Below are positions 33,746 to 41,883 of a DNA stretch of 56,255 nucleotides, piece by piece. Made by a program: the position numbers and the translations under genes. Source of the DNA: Amycolatopsis bullii. GTDB lineage: Bacteria > Actinomycetota > Actinomycetes > Mycobacteriales > Pseudonocardiaceae. Location of the stretch: the NCBI RefSeq assembly GCF_014654205.1, contig NZ_BNAW01000058.1:1-56255 (forward strand). Reading direction: 5' to 3'. Below the pieces are notes generated by a model, which was not told where the DNA came from, searched no databases, and was given only the letters and a program-made list of their open reading frames with translations. How positions within the stretch are numbered: position 1 is the stretch's first letter; every line of letters starts with the position of its first letter.

Positions 33746-35276
33746 ATTCGGTGCCGACGGGCACCACGCTCAGCGACTGTCGCAGCGCGACGCGGTCGAA
33801 CTTGCCGTTGACCGACCGGGGCAGCTTCGGCAGCACCTCGATCCGCCGCGGCAGCATGTACGCGGGCAGTTCCTTCGCCAGCGCGCGGGAAATCGCCTCG
33901 GCGTCCCCTTCGGGCGCGACCGCCAGCACGATCCGGTAGCCCAGCACGGGATCCGGCACGCCGAACGCGGCCGCCTCCCCCACCAGGCCCGTCACGTAGG
34001 CGGCCTCTTCGACCTCGGCGGGGCTGACGCGGTAACCCGAAGTCTTGATCATCTCGTCGGTCCGGCCGACGAAATAGAGGAACCCGTCCTCGTCGCGGTA
34101 GACGGTGTCGCCCGACCAGACGGCGATCTCCGGGCGCACCAGGCCGTCCGGGCCGGGCACCGGGCGGAAGCGCTCCGCCGTGCGCTCCGGGTCGTTCCAG
34201 TAGCCGAGCGCCACGAGCGCGCCGCGGTGCACCAGCTCGCCGTGCTCGCCGGGCGGGCAGGGCGAGCCGTCGGGACGCAGCACGAGGACTTCGGCGTTGG
34301 GGATCGCCTTGCCGATCGAGCCGGGACGGCGGTCCGCCTCGGCCGGGTCGAGGTAGGTGGAGCGGAACGCTTCGGTGAGGCCGTACATCAGGAACGGCTG
34401 CGCCGCCGGGAAGATCTCGCGCAGCCGGGCCAGCGTGGCGCGCGGCATGCGGCCGCCGGTGTTGGCGAAGTACCGCAGCCGCCCGGTCGCCGCGGCGGGC
34501 CACTCCTGCGTCACCAGCTGCAGCCACAACGGCGGCACGCAGGTCAGCGCGGTGACGCCGTGCCGGGCGCAGAGCCGGACGATGTCCTTGGGCAGCAGGT
34601 AGTTCACGAGCACCACGTGCGCGCCGGCGGCGAACGCGGTGGTGAGCTGGCTGAACCCCGCGTCGAAGCTCAGCGGCAGCGCGGCGAGCACGACGTCGTC
34701 ACGCGTGTGGCCGAGGTATTCGGCCACGCTCGCGGCGCCGGCGAGCAGGTTGCGGTGGGAGAGCACCACGCCCTTGGGGCCGCCGGTGCTGCCGGAGGTG
34801 TACATGATCGCGGCCGGGTCCTGGTCGATCACGGTGGCGGGTACCGCCTCCGGTGCGGCCGCGGTCAGCGCGTCCCACCCCGGGGTGCCGAACACGACGA
34901 CCGGGGTGCTCTCGGGCACGGCCTCGCGGACCGTCACCAGCCGCTCGGTGGTCGTGAGGACCACCTTCGGCGTGCAGTCGGTGGCGACGTGGGCGATGTG
35001 GCGTCCCTTGAACAGCGGGTTCAGCGGCACCAGGACCGCGCTGGCGGCCGAGGCGGCGAACAGCGCGACGACGGTTTCCAGGCGCTTCTCCGCGTACACC
35101 GCCACCCGGTCGCCGCGGCGCACGCCGAGCCGGTGCAGGCCGTGGGCGACGCGCGCGACCTGGTCGGCGAGCTCGGCGTAGGTCAGCGTCCGGTCCTTGT
35201 ACGTCAGGGCCGGATCGCCGGGCGCGCCACGGGTGAGGAGCGCATCGAGCCGCACCGGGGCGGCGGCCTCAGACAT
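33744..35276 (-). CDS. AMP-forming acyl/amino acid ligase (adenylating enzyme)
   Basis: ANL-superfamily enzyme of 510 residues that activates a carboxylic acid as acyl-AMP and most likely loads it on the ACP encoded just upstream. It has the P-loop YTSGSTGGPKGV, YGLTEAFRST (A5), the GDT segment SGDTVYRDEDGF with YFVGRTDEMIKTSGYRVSP (A7-A8) and the C-terminal lysine in RSVNGKFDR. The sequence style is that of the acyl-CoA ligases found with exosortase-A systems, which also travel with an ACP and a type III PLP decarboxylase, like the one at 1.4-2.7 kb here. The ATG at 35276 overlaps the ACP gene by eight bases. Substrate is not predictable by eye; an amino acid is plausible given two decarboxylases. 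Confidence 0.88.
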   Translation of the reverse strand: MSEAAAPVRLDALLTRGAPGDPALTYKDRTLTYAELADQVARVAHGLHRLGVRRGDRVAVYAEKRLETVVALFAASAASAVLVPLNPLFKGRHIAHVATDCTPKVVLTTTERLVTVREAVPESTPVVVFGTPGWDALTAAAPEAVPATVIDQDPAAIMYTSGSTGGPKGVVLSHRNLLAGAASVAEYLGHTRDDVVLAALPLSFDAGFSQLTTAFAAGAHVVLVNYLLPKDIVRLCARHGVTALTCVPPLWLQLVTQEWPAAATGRLRYFANTGGRMPRATLARLREIFPAAQPFLMYGLTEAFRSTYLDPAEADRRPGSIGKAIPNAEVLVLRPDGSPCPPGEHGELVHRGALVALGYWNDPERTAERFRPVPGPDGLVRPEIAVWSGDTVYRDEDGFLYFVGRTDEMIKTSGYRVSPAEVEEAAYVTGLVGEAAAFGVPDPVLGYRIVLAVAPEGDAEAISRALAKELPAYMLPRRIEVLPKLPRSVNGKFDRVALRQSLSVVPVGTE

Positions 35277-35538
35277 CGGCGGGCTCCGGCGCGACGAACT
35301 CCGCCACAGCCGCCCACAGGCTGCCCGCGGTGGCGAAGGTGTCCTCGGTGAGCAGCTCGTCAGGCAGCTCGAAGCCGAAGGTCTCCTCCAGATCGGTGAC
35401 GAGCTGCACGACGCCCATCGAGTCGAGCCCGAGCGCGGCGAGGTCGTCGTCCTCGGCGAGCCGGTCCCCGAGCGCGTAGGGCAGGTGCGCGATCAGGATC
35501 TCGAGGAACCTCGGCGGGATGGGGAGTGTGTCAGGCAT
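35269..35538 (-). CDS. Discrete acyl carrier protein
   Basis: An 89-residue carrier protein with S40 in LAALGLDSMGVVQLV as the phosphopantetheine site and the usual acidic helix II (LVTDLEETFGFELPDELL). It is translationally coupled to the adenylating enzyme that follows and divergent from the LuxR-type regulator. It is the second of three free-standing ACPs in the window; the third pairs with an ATP-grasp ligase. The pairing implies a dedicated loading arm separate from the PKS line. Confidence 0.9.
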   Translation of the reverse strand: MPDTLPIPPRFLEILIAHLPYALGDRLAEDDDLAALGLDSMGVVQLVTDLEETFGFELPDELLTEDTFATAGSLWAAVAEFVAPEPADV

Positions 35539-35600
35539 TTCGTCACCCTGTTTCGCGTTCGGCGGTCAACCGTGTCCCCCCGAGGACACCACCGGCCGGA

Positions 35601-35662
35601 CTCACCCGGCTCTCACGCCGCTCTCATCCCGCCACCGCCGGGCGAGAGCGGCGTGAGAGCCG
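35601..35662. promoter_or_regulatory. Three 11-bp direct repeats and a 19-bp inverted repeat between divergent genes
   Basis: CTCACCCGGCT, CTCACGCCGCT and CTCATCCCGCC follow each other at 35601, 35612 and 35623. An exact 19-bp inverted repeat (35607-35625 with 35644-35662) overlaps them. An 11-bp period is the arrangement bound by SARP regulators, and a SARP is encoded at the left edge. Lies 60 bases before the LuxR gene and 60 before the ACP/ligase operon. Confidence 0.45.
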
Positions 35663-35720
35663 TCCGAGAACACCGGCTGCGACGGTGGAAAACGCAGAAG
35701 CCCGGATCTTTGGAGGCACG

Positions 35721-36704
35721 ATGTCGACGGCCACACTCCCGCCGCCCGGGGCGTTCTCCGTGCCCGAGCCCGACCCCGAAGCCGAGCTGTACCGCTACGC
35801 GACCCGCTGCGGCCGGATCGCGTCCGTGGACACCGCCGCAGCGCACCTCGGCCTGCCCGCGGACACGGTCCAGGCGGCCGCGGCCCGGCTCGTGGAGCTG
35901 CACCTGCTGCGGGCGGTCGACGGCGCGCTGGTCCCCCGCGAACCCGAAGCGGCCGCGGAGCTGGTCGTGACGCCGCTGGAACGCGCGATGTACGAACGGC
36001 GCGAGCTGGCCGACCGCCTGCGCGAGCGCATCGACGGCATCACCCGCGCCCCGGCCGGCGCCGCGGGCACGCTCGACCGCCTGGAGGGCATCGCCGAGAT
36101 CCGCGGCCTGATCAAGCTGGCGGCCGAGGTCTGCCGCGACGAGCTGGTGGTCCTGCACCCGGGCGAGGCGGCCGACGACCTGGTCGACGAGCTGCTGGAC
36201 GCGTGCTATTCGGTGCTGGGCGACGGCGTCGGCGTCCGGGTGGTGTGCCCGCACCGCAGCCGCGCGGGGTACGCGGCCCGGGCGCGGTTGACCCAGCTCG
36301 CCGGCCGCGGGGCCAACATCCGCACGCTGAGCCGGGTCCCGCAGGCGGCGGTGGTGTTCGACCGTTCGCTGGCGGTGACGCTGGACGTCGCCGACCTGTC
36401 CGCCCGCCGGGTCCGCGACCAGGGCATGGTGCGGTTCCTGCTGGGCCTGTTCGACCAGCTGTGGGACGGCGCGACGCCGTTCGCGGCCGAGGAACAGGGC
36501 TACAGCGGCGAGATCGCGCACGACCTGCAGCAGACGATCGCGCGCCTGATGGCCCAGGGCCTGACGGACGAGGTCGTGGCGCGGCGGTTGGGGATGTCGG
36601 TGCGCACCTGCCGCCGGCACATCGCCGCGATGCTCCAGAACCTCGACGCAGTTTCCCGCTTCCAGGCGGGTGTCCAGGCGGCTTCGCGCTTCACCCTGGC
36701 CTGA
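35721..36704 (+). CDS. LuxR-type HTH regulator with TrmB-like N-terminal winged helix
   Basis: Transcriptional regulator of 327 residues. The N-terminus (about 20-75) reads as a winged helix of TrmB type (ASVDTAAAHLGLPADTVQAAAARLVELHLL). The middle part (about 115-250) resembles the PLD-like sensor region of such proteins. The C-terminus has a LuxR HTH (LTDEVVARRLGMSVRTCRRHIAAML). No receiver domain, so not a classical response regulator. ATG at 35721 has GGAGG nine bases upstream; the open frame extends further upstream but without a ribosome site. It is transcribed alone, divergent from the ACP/ligase operon and convergent with the long minus-strand operon. It and the SARP are the only regulators seen. 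Confidence 0.85.
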   Translation: MSTATLPPPGAFSVPEPDPEAELYRYATRCGRIASVDTAAAHLGLPADTVQAAAARLVELHLLRAVDGALVPREPEAAAELVVTPLERAMYERRELADRLRERIDGITRAPAGAAGTLDRLEGIAEIRGLIKLAAEVCRDELVVLHPGEAADDLVDELLDACYSVLGDGVGVRVVCPHRSRAGYAARARLTQLAGRGANIRTLSRVPQAAVVFDRSLAVTLDVADLSARRVRDQGMVRFLLGLFDQLWDGATPFAAEEQGYSGEIAHDLQQTIARLMAQGLTDEVVARRLGMSVRTCRRHIAAMLQNLDAVSRFQAGVQAASRFTLA

Positions 36705-36728
36705 CCCGCGCCCCCGTCCCAAGCGCCC

Positions 36729-36860
36729 CAAGGCGGCCTTGGTTGCGTCTGACGCACCGAAGGCCGCCTTGGTTGCGCCTCCCATGCCCCCACCGCCACC
36801 CTCAACGGAGGCGCTCCGCGCCGCAGTGCTGATTCAACGCACCGAAGGCCACATTGGGGC
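36729..36860. repeat. Dispersed palindromic repeats after the LuxR gene
   Basis: Two near-identical units (AAGGCGGCCTTGGTTGCG from 36730 and AAGGCCGCCTTGGTTGCG from 36760) and a third weaker one (ACCGAAGGCCACATTGGGGC at 36841). Non-coding; similar in nature to the other short repeat families here. Confidence 0.55.
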
Positions 36861-36878
36861 GCTCGGGCCGTTGCAGGC

Positions 36879-36917
36879 GAGAAGGGGCCTTCCGCAGCTC
36901 GCGGAAGGCCCCTTCTC
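36879..36917. terminator. 17-bp perfect hairpin, bidirectional terminator
   Basis: GAGAAGGGGCCTTCCGC (36879-36895) pairs with GCGGAAGGCCCCTTCTC (36901-36917) across a 5-base loop. It separates the convergent LuxR gene and the long minus-strand operon. Confidence 0.85.
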
Positions 36918-36927
36918 TCTGCCCGCC

Positions 36928-37590
36928 CTACCAGCCGGCCGCCTCGGCGACCACACCGTAGGTGCCCGGCAGATCGGTCATCCGGTAGATGCCGGCCTCC
37001 GGGACGCGGATGCCGTACCGGTGCTCGATCCGGGCGAGCAGCTCGATCACCACCACCGACGTGACCCCCAGATCGCCCGCGAACGACGTCGCGGTGGCCA
37101 CCTCGCCGGCGGGGACCGAGAACAGGTCGGCCGCCAGGGCCGCCAGCTCGTCGAAGCGAGCCGGGACCGGGGCGGCGACCGCAGGCGCGGCCGCGCGGCG
37201 GAACGGGCGGGGCGGGCGGGCGCAGGCCGCCGCCGCGACCGCGACCACCAGGTCGGCCTGGTGGCTCAGCGTCACCACGATCTCCTCCAGGCCCGCCTCG
37301 TCCGCGATCTCCGCCGCGCCGCCGCCGAGGGTCACCAACGGCGCTCCCCAGTCGTCGTTGGTCACCTCGATGTCACGCCAGCGCAGGCCCTGGCCGAAGC
37401 CACGGCCCAGCATCTTGCAGGTGGCCTCCTTGACGGAAAACCGCCCGGCCAGCCGTTCCAGGGACCGTTCGGCACCCATCCGGGCGGCCTGCTCGAGCTC
37501 CACCGGGGTGAAGACCAGCGTCCGGTACCGGTGGTGCGCCGCGACCTCCGCGAACCGCGGGATCGACATCAGGTCCACGCCGATTCTCAT
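36928..37590 (-). CDS. Fusion of holo-ACP synthase (AcpS) and an acyl carrier protein
   Basis: A 220-residue protein with two domains. Residues 1-120 are an AcpS-type phosphopantetheinyl transferase with the metal-binding Asp in RIGVDLMSI (D6) and FSVKEATCK (E55). After an Ala/Pro linker (about 122-145), residues 146-220 form an ACP with S178 in LGVTSVVVIELL. AcpS enzymes are normally single-domain and trimeric; a C-terminal carrier protein is rare outside fungal fatty acid synthases. It is the last gene of the long minus-strand operon, overlapping the upstream stop (ATGA at 37590). The ACP may be a dedicated substrate of its own domain, with AcpS also modifying the other discrete ACPs. A separate Sfp-type enzyme is at 53.1 kb. 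Confidence 0.87.
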   Translation of the reverse strand: MRIGVDLMSIPRFAEVAAHHRYRTLVFTPVELEQAARMGAERSLERLAGRFSVKEATCKMLGRGFGQGLRWRDIEVTNDDWGAPLVTLGGGAAEIADEAGLEEIVVTLSHQADLVVAVAAAACARPPRPFRRAAAPAVAAPVPARFDELAALAADLFSVPAGEVATATSFAGDLGVTSVVVIELLARIEHRYGIRVPEAGIYRMTDLPGTYGVVAEAAGW

Positions 37591-38336
37591 CCACTCCGCC
37601 CCCCGAGCAGGCTCGCCGTGGCCGCCGGCACCAGCCGCAGCGCGGAGACGTCGACCGCGAGCAGCGCCAGCCAGCCCTCGCGGAGCGGTCCGCGCGTGTG
37701 GAGCAGGACGCGGTCGCCGTCGGCGACCACGCCTTCGGCCAGTGCCGCGCAGAAGGCCAGCCACGCGTCGCACGGGCCGCGGCCGGTGAACCGGTGGCCG
37801 CCCGTCAACGCGGGTTTCCCTTCGCCGCAGCCGGAAACCGTCAACGCCGAGGCGCCGCGCCGCACCCGCACCCCGACCGCCGCGAACCGCGGGTGACCGC
37901 AGGCCGCGTCGGCGAACAGCGGCTCGTCGCAGACCACCGCCGTCGCCTCGGTCTCGACCGCCCACTCCAGCAGCCCGAAAACCGCCGTGCCGCCGAGCTC
38001 GTCCAGGTGCGAGAGGCCGACGTCCTCGCCCTCCCAGCCGCTGCGGTGCACCAGTCCCGCCAGCGCGGCGACATTGGGGTCGCGCAACGGACCCGAGCGC
38101 ACGAAGAACAGCGGCTGCGGTACGGCGGGCGGCCCCAGCGCGGCGAGGACCTGCGCGGTGACGTCGACGTCGTCGTCCTCCGGGATCCGCACCATCAGAC
38201 GGGACAGCGGAATGCCGGCGGCGGCCAGCCGCTCCGGCGGCACCAGGTCGGCCGCGCCGGGCAACGCCGACAACGGCACGTACTCCTCGCGCCGGGCCGC
38301 GGCGAAGGCGATCGTGTCGATCCCGAGGTCAGGCAT
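37587..38336 (-). CDS. KAS III-like protein lacking the catalytic Cys (Cys to Glu), function unknown
   Basis: A 249-residue protein with no motif of its own that I recognise. The stretch GLSHLDELGGTAVFGLLEWAVETEA at about 107-131 aligns with SLSHLNCVVGIHALHVARSLL of the KAS III encoded at 44.8 kb. The position of the catalytic Cys is Glu (E113) and the preceding Asn is Asp. The protein is shorter than the two Cys-bearing homologues (315-319 residues) and no HNxN motif is visible. Likely a pseudo-enzyme subunit, perhaps the partner of one of the active KAS III proteins. ATG at 38336 overlaps the acyl dehydrogenase stop by eight bases. This relationship is read by eye and needs a profile search. 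Confidence 0.7.
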   Translation of the reverse strand: MPDLGIDTIAFAAARREEYVPLSALPGAADLVPPERLAAAGIPLSRLMVRIPEDDDVDVTAQVLAALGPPAVPQPLFFVRSGPLRDPNVAALAGLVHRSGWEGEDVGLSHLDELGGTAVFGLLEWAVETEATAVVCDEPLFADAACGHPRFAAVGVRVRRGASALTVSGCGEGKPALTGGHRFTGRGPCDAWLAFCAALAEGVVADGDRVLLHTRGPLREGWLALLAVDVSALRLVPAATASLLGGRSG

Positions 38337-39468
38337 CGGCGTCTCCCGCCTGGTACCCGCGCGCCACGTGCAGGCGGTGGATGTTGCCGGTGCCCTCCAT
38401 GAACTCGAACGCGTGCACGTCCCGCGTCCACTTCTCCAGCAGCGAGTGCTCGATCAGGCCGGCCGGGCCGAGCGCGGCCGACGCCCAGTGCGCCGTCCCC
38501 ACCGCCAGGCCGACCGCGCCGAGCTTCGCCGCGCTGGAGAGGTAGCCGCGCTCGGGGTCGCCGTCGATCCGCGCCGCCGCCTCGTACACCAGCTCCCGGC
38601 CCGCTTCGGCGCGGGCGAGGGCGAGCTGGCCGCCGGGGGCGTTCTTGCGGTGCTCCAGCACGTACTCGACCATCGCCAGCGCGGTGCCCACGGCGGACGC
38701 GGCGATCCGGACCCGCATGTGGTTGAACGTCGTGATGGCGGCGAAGATCCCCCGCCGCGTCGCCGGCAGGTGGTCGCCCAGCATGCGCCCGGCCGGAATG
38801 GCGACGTCCGAAAAGGACAGCCGGCTGATGTAGGCGCCGCGGAGACCGATCATCTCGAGCTTCTCGCCCTGCCAGCCCGGCGCCGGGACCTCGACCAGCG
38901 CCGCGCGGATCGACAGCGCGCCGCGGCCGGTGCGGCCGAACACCACGCCGACGCTGCCGCGGGCGGCGTTACCGACGTAGCACTTGCCGCCGGTGAGCCG
39001 CCAGCCGTCGCCGTCGCGGTCGAAGCGGGTCTCCATCGCCGTCGCGTCGTTGCCGCGGCCCTCTTCGGTCATCGCGAAGAACGACCAGCGGCGGCCGCCG
39101 TGCATCCGGGTGAAGAACCACTCCTGCTGCTCGGGCGTGCCGAGCAGCTCGACGAACACCCCGGCCAGGCCAGGCGACGGGCAGGCCAGGATGGCGCCGA
39201 CGTCCCCGCGGGCCAGTTCGATCAGCCCGGCGACGTTCTCCAGGCACGAGCCGCGTTCCATCGCCCGCAGCAACGGCGTCGACGGCAGCGACTCGCGGTA
39301 CTGCGGCGGCGTGTCGGCCTGCCGGACCATCTCGAACACGGGCGAGTTGTAGTGCTCCTCCATCGCATCCGGGTCGACGTCGATGGCCAGGGCCCGCGAC
39401 CGCAGGTCCACGGCCGCCTCCCGGCTCAGGTCGCGGACGGCGCGAACGCGTTCGCTCAGCTCGATCAT
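38329..39468 (-). CDS. Acyl-CoA dehydrogenase-family protein (full length)
   Basis: 379-residue flavoprotein of the acyl-CoA dehydrogenase family. The middle domain FFAMTEEGRGNDATAMET corresponds to the flavin-contacting TEPGAGSD region in altered form. The C-terminal FMEGTGNIHRLHVARGY corresponds to YEGTxEIQR with a Glu available for catalysis. In this operon it probably desaturates or oxidises an acyl or aminoacyl group held on the ACP at 41.9 kb. The start is the ATG at 39468, which overlaps the upstream small ACAD-like gene (ATGA). The frame is open upstream but covered by that gene. The substrate is unknown. The two genes may form one heteromeric enzyme. Confidence 0.85.
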   Translation of the reverse strand: MIELSERVRAVRDLSREAAVDLRSRALAIDVDPDAMEEHYNSPVFEMVRQADTPPQYRESLPSTPLLRAMERGSCLENVAGLIELARGDVGAILACPSPGLAGVFVELLGTPEQQEWFFTRMHGGRRWSFFAMTEEGRGNDATAMETRFDRDGDGWRLTGGKCYVGNAARGSVGVVFGRTGRGALSIRAALVEVPAPGWQGEKLEMIGLRGAYISRLSFSDVAIPAGRMLGDHLPATRRGIFAAITTFNHMRVRIAASAVGTALAMVEYVLEHRKNAPGGQLALARAEAGRELVYEAAARIDGDPERGYLSSAAKLGAVGLAVGTAHWASAALGPAGLIEHSLLEKWTRDVHAFEFMEGTGNIHRLHVARGYQAGDADA

Positions 39469-40073
39469 GCCGGTTCTCCTTCCGGTTCCCGGTCCACCCA
39501 GGTGCCGGCCACCAGGGCCGAGACGTAGAGCGACCGCGCGGGTGAGGTGGCCAGGAAGCCGGAGGCGCCGAGGTGCTGGGCCACCCGCCAGCCCAGCTCG
39601 TCGAGTTCGCGGTGGACGTCGGCCACGGCAGCCGGGTGCCGCTGCGAGCGCACCTGGGCGCGCAGCCGTTCCACCGCGGCCATCACGTCGCCGATCGCGC
39701 CGGCGATCAGCTGCTTGCGGATCAGCGGTTCGTCGCCGCTGGTGCGGTTCGACAGGTGCTCGACGACGTGGTCGAGCACCGAGCGCAGCACCCCCAGCCG
39801 GACCGCGGCCAGGTGCCGGCCGAAGTCGGCCAGCTCGTGGGCGTCCCGCTCTTCGCGGGGACGGCCCGGGGTGGCGAGGAAGACGATGTCCTCGCGGTCG
39901 GCCAGGCTGTGCGTGCGCACTTCGGCACCTTCGGGGACGGCCCCGGCGGGCACGGCCGCGTATCGGCCGGGGGCCAGCCGGTCGGCCGGGGTGGCGGGCA
40001 GGGCCCGCGCGAGACCGGCGGCGAGGCCGGCCCTGCGTGCGGTGCGCTCGCATTCGAGCAGGCTGGTGGTCAC
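39465..40073 (-). CDS. Small protein resembling the C-terminal helical half of an acyl-CoA dehydrogenase
   Basis: 202 residues, about half an acyl-CoA dehydrogenase. Residues about 85-195 (RLGVLRSVLDHVVEHLSNRT... to the end) read like the C-terminal four-helix domain. The N-terminal alpha and beta domains are missing and the first 80 residues (LATPGRPREE...) are unassigned. The catalytic EGT motif is absent. Start at GTG 40073 with GGAGGAGAA before it, overlapping the KAS III stop. Followed by a full-length ACAD. Either a non-catalytic subunit of that enzyme or a decayed paralogue; intact reading frame and coupling favour a functional subunit. Confidence 0.7.
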   Translation of the reverse strand: MTTSLLECERTARRAGLAAGLARALPATPADRLAPGRYAAVPAGAVPEGAEVRTHSLADREDIVFLATPGRPREERDAHELADFGRHLAAVRLGVLRSVLDHVVEHLSNRTSGDEPLIRKQLIAGAIGDVMAAVERLRAQVRSQRHPAAVADVHRELDELGWRVAQHLGASGFLATSPARSLYVSALVAGTWVDREPEGEPA

Positions 40074-41017
40074 TTCTCCTCCACGACCTCGACGATCACC
40101 GACTGGAAGTAGGCGCCCTGGCCCACGGAGACCAGGGCGCAGCGCTGTCCGGGACGCAGCCGGCCGGCCGCGTCGGCGTGCTGCAACGCGAGCAGGGAGT
40201 CGACCCCGAAGTTGTGCCCGCGCTCGGCGACCAGGTCCAGGGGGATCCGGTCGAACGGGAACCCGGACAGCCCGCTGAAGGTGCGCCAGAACATCCGGTT
40301 GGACAGGTCCGGCAGCACCCAGTCCACATCGGACAGGGTGAGGCCGGCATCGCGCGCCGCGGCGCCGACGACGGCCACCGCCTGCTCGCAGCAGACCTTG
40401 CCGAAGAGCGTGAACTCCTCCTTGGTCATCCGCAGGCTGCGGTGGAACCGGGTGTCGCGGGTGCTCGCGCCGCCGAGGTAGCGGTAGCGGGCGGGCCCCC
40501 GTCCGACCACGAGGGCCGCGGCGGTGTCGCCCGCGACGGTGGTGCCCGGGATGTAGCGGCCGCGGTCGCTCGCGCTGCCCTGGTCGCCGCCGAGCACGAG
40601 CACCCGGTCGTCGGGGTCCGCGCCGGGCCGGGCCAGGTAGCGCCGGGCCAGTTCGACCGAGCGCAGCACCGACGTGCAGTTCACGTGCGACACCCCGAAG
40701 AACGGGACGCCCGGCAGGCCGAGCGCGTCGCGCAGCCGGTCGGGGAACTGCCCGCACAGGTCCAGCTCGGCGATGAGCAGCGTGTGGCCGTAGAGCACCA
40801 GGCTCGCCGCCCCGCCGCCGAGCGCGGCCCGTCCGGCCTCGGCCAGGTGGTCCGCCATCCGCTCGCCCGGCGCGAGCACCGGGCTGTCGCGCAGGCCGTA
40901 GATGCGGCCGAACATGCGCCGCTCCAGCGGTTTGGCGCCCGACCGCACGAGCACGTCGTCGACGGCCTCGACGCGGCCGGGCAGCCGCACGGCGACCCGG
41001 GACAGCCCCGTGTCCAT
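40070..41017 (-). CDS. KAS III-like condensing enzyme or acyltransferase with catalytic Cys
   Basis: 315-residue FabH-superfamily protein. Catalytic C114 in GVSHVNCTSVLRS; late motif GHNFGVDSLLALQHA corresponds to the GNxSAAS region. The HQANxRI segment reads LPDLSNRMFW, so the usual His is Asp. This divergence is typical of KAS III relatives that transfer acyl groups to O, N or unusual carbon nucleophiles (CerJ, PtmR, PqsC types) rather than elongate fatty acids. Start ATG 41017 overlaps the stop of the degenerate KAS protein upstream. The adjacent pair of one active and one Cys-less KAS III-like protein resembles PqsC/PqsB. Substrate: probably a carrier-bound unit made by the ATP-grasp/ACP/decarboxylase genes. 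Confidence 0.82.
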   Translation of the reverse strand: MDTGLSRVAVRLPGRVEAVDDVLVRSGAKPLERRMFGRIYGLRDSPVLAPGERMADHLAEAGRAALGGGAASLVLYGHTLLIAELDLCGQFPDRLRDALGLPGVPFFGVSHVNCTSVLRSVELARRYLARPGADPDDRVLVLGGDQGSASDRGRYIPGTTVAGDTAAALVVGRGPARYRYLGGASTRDTRFHRSLRMTKEEFTLFGKVCCEQAVAVVGAAARDAGLTLSDVDWVLPDLSNRMFWRTFSGLSGFPFDRIPLDLVAERGHNFGVDSLLALQHADAAGRLRPGQRCALVSVGQGAYFQSVIVEVVEEK

Positions 41018-41880
41018 CAGTGCTCCCTCCCCGGAACGAGCAGGCAGCTGCAGAACGTGCCGCTGGCGGGCTCGAAGTCGACCAGCAGTACCGGCTCCTC
41101 CAGCGGCCAGTGGCGGGCGAGACCCGCCCACACCCCCGTGCACCACAGATCCGGCACCGCCTCGACCCGCCCGGCGTACGGCGTGCCCGCGAGCCGCTTG
41201 GCGAGGCCCGCTCCCGCCAGCACCGCCACGCCCGGGTGCCGGTACAGCACGTCGGCCAGGGCGAGGGTTGCCGTGTGCGGGCCGGTTCCGCCGAGGCGCA
41301 CCTCCTCCAGCTCGGTCACCGCGACGTCGCCGGTCGCGCCGGCCTGCAGCAGCACCGCCGCGTCGGGGCGGTGGGTGGCCGGGTGGCCGCTGTCCCACAG
41401 CACGGCGTTCTGGTCGAACACCAGCAGCGCCGCCGAGGACGCCTCGCCGAGCCGGCACAGGCCATCCAGCAGGCGCAACGCCGTGAAGGCCGCACCCGGG
41501 CCCGGCCCGGCGACGGAACACGGCTCCGGGTTGCCCGGCAGGCGCCCGGCCAGGTAGCAGCCGGCGACTTCCGAGTGGTACAGGTCGGGCGAGTGGTAGG
41601 CGAGCACCACCGCGTCCAGGGGCGGCAGCGGCGTGGCCGCGTCCGCCAGCAGGGCCTCGGTCATCTCGATGAACCCGTTGCCGGTGCGGGCCAGGAAGTC
41701 CTCCTGGTCCGCCGCGGCGCCGAAGGTCTCGACCATCAGCCGGGCCAGTTCCGGGCGCATCCCGAACACCGGCTTGGCGCGTTCGGTGAACACCCGGTGC
41801 GTCACGCCGGTCAGGTGCACCCCGGCCGGGCGCGGGGGTACCGCGGCCCGGCCCGGGGGCGCGAGGGTTTGGAGGGACAT
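41017..41880 (-). CDS. Degenerate KAS III-like protein without catalytic Cys (PqsB-like partner)
   Basis: 287 residues with thiolase-fold features (VVLAYHSPDLYHSEV, SVAGPGPGAAFTALRLLDGL, AALLVFDQN). In the nucleophile region the pattern SVAGPGPGA replaces SHVNCTSVL, so the Cys is Pro. The C-terminal SGTFCSCLLV matches the GQGAYFQSVIV end of its neighbour. The length is close to PqsB (about 280 residues), the Cys-less partner of PqsC. Start ATG 41880; its stop overlaps the start of the active KAS III gene (ATGA), which fits co-folding of two subunits in equal amounts. Heterodimer formation is inferred. It could also be a KAS III-derived acyl-binding protein. Confidence 0.72.
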   Translation of the reverse strand: MSLQTLAPPGRAAVPPRPAGVHLTGVTHRVFTERAKPVFGMRPELARLMVETFGAAADQEDFLARTGNGFIEMTEALLADAATPLPPLDAVVLAYHSPDLYHSEVAGCYLAGRLPGNPEPCSVAGPGPGAAFTALRLLDGLCRLGEASSAALLVFDQNAVLWDSGHPATHRPDAAVLLQAGATGDVAVTELEEVRLGGTGPHTATLALADVLYRHPGVAVLAGAGLAKRLAGTPYAGRVEAVPDLWCTGVWAGLARHWPLEEPVLLVDFEPASGTFCSCLLVPGREH

Positions 41881-41883
41881 GGC

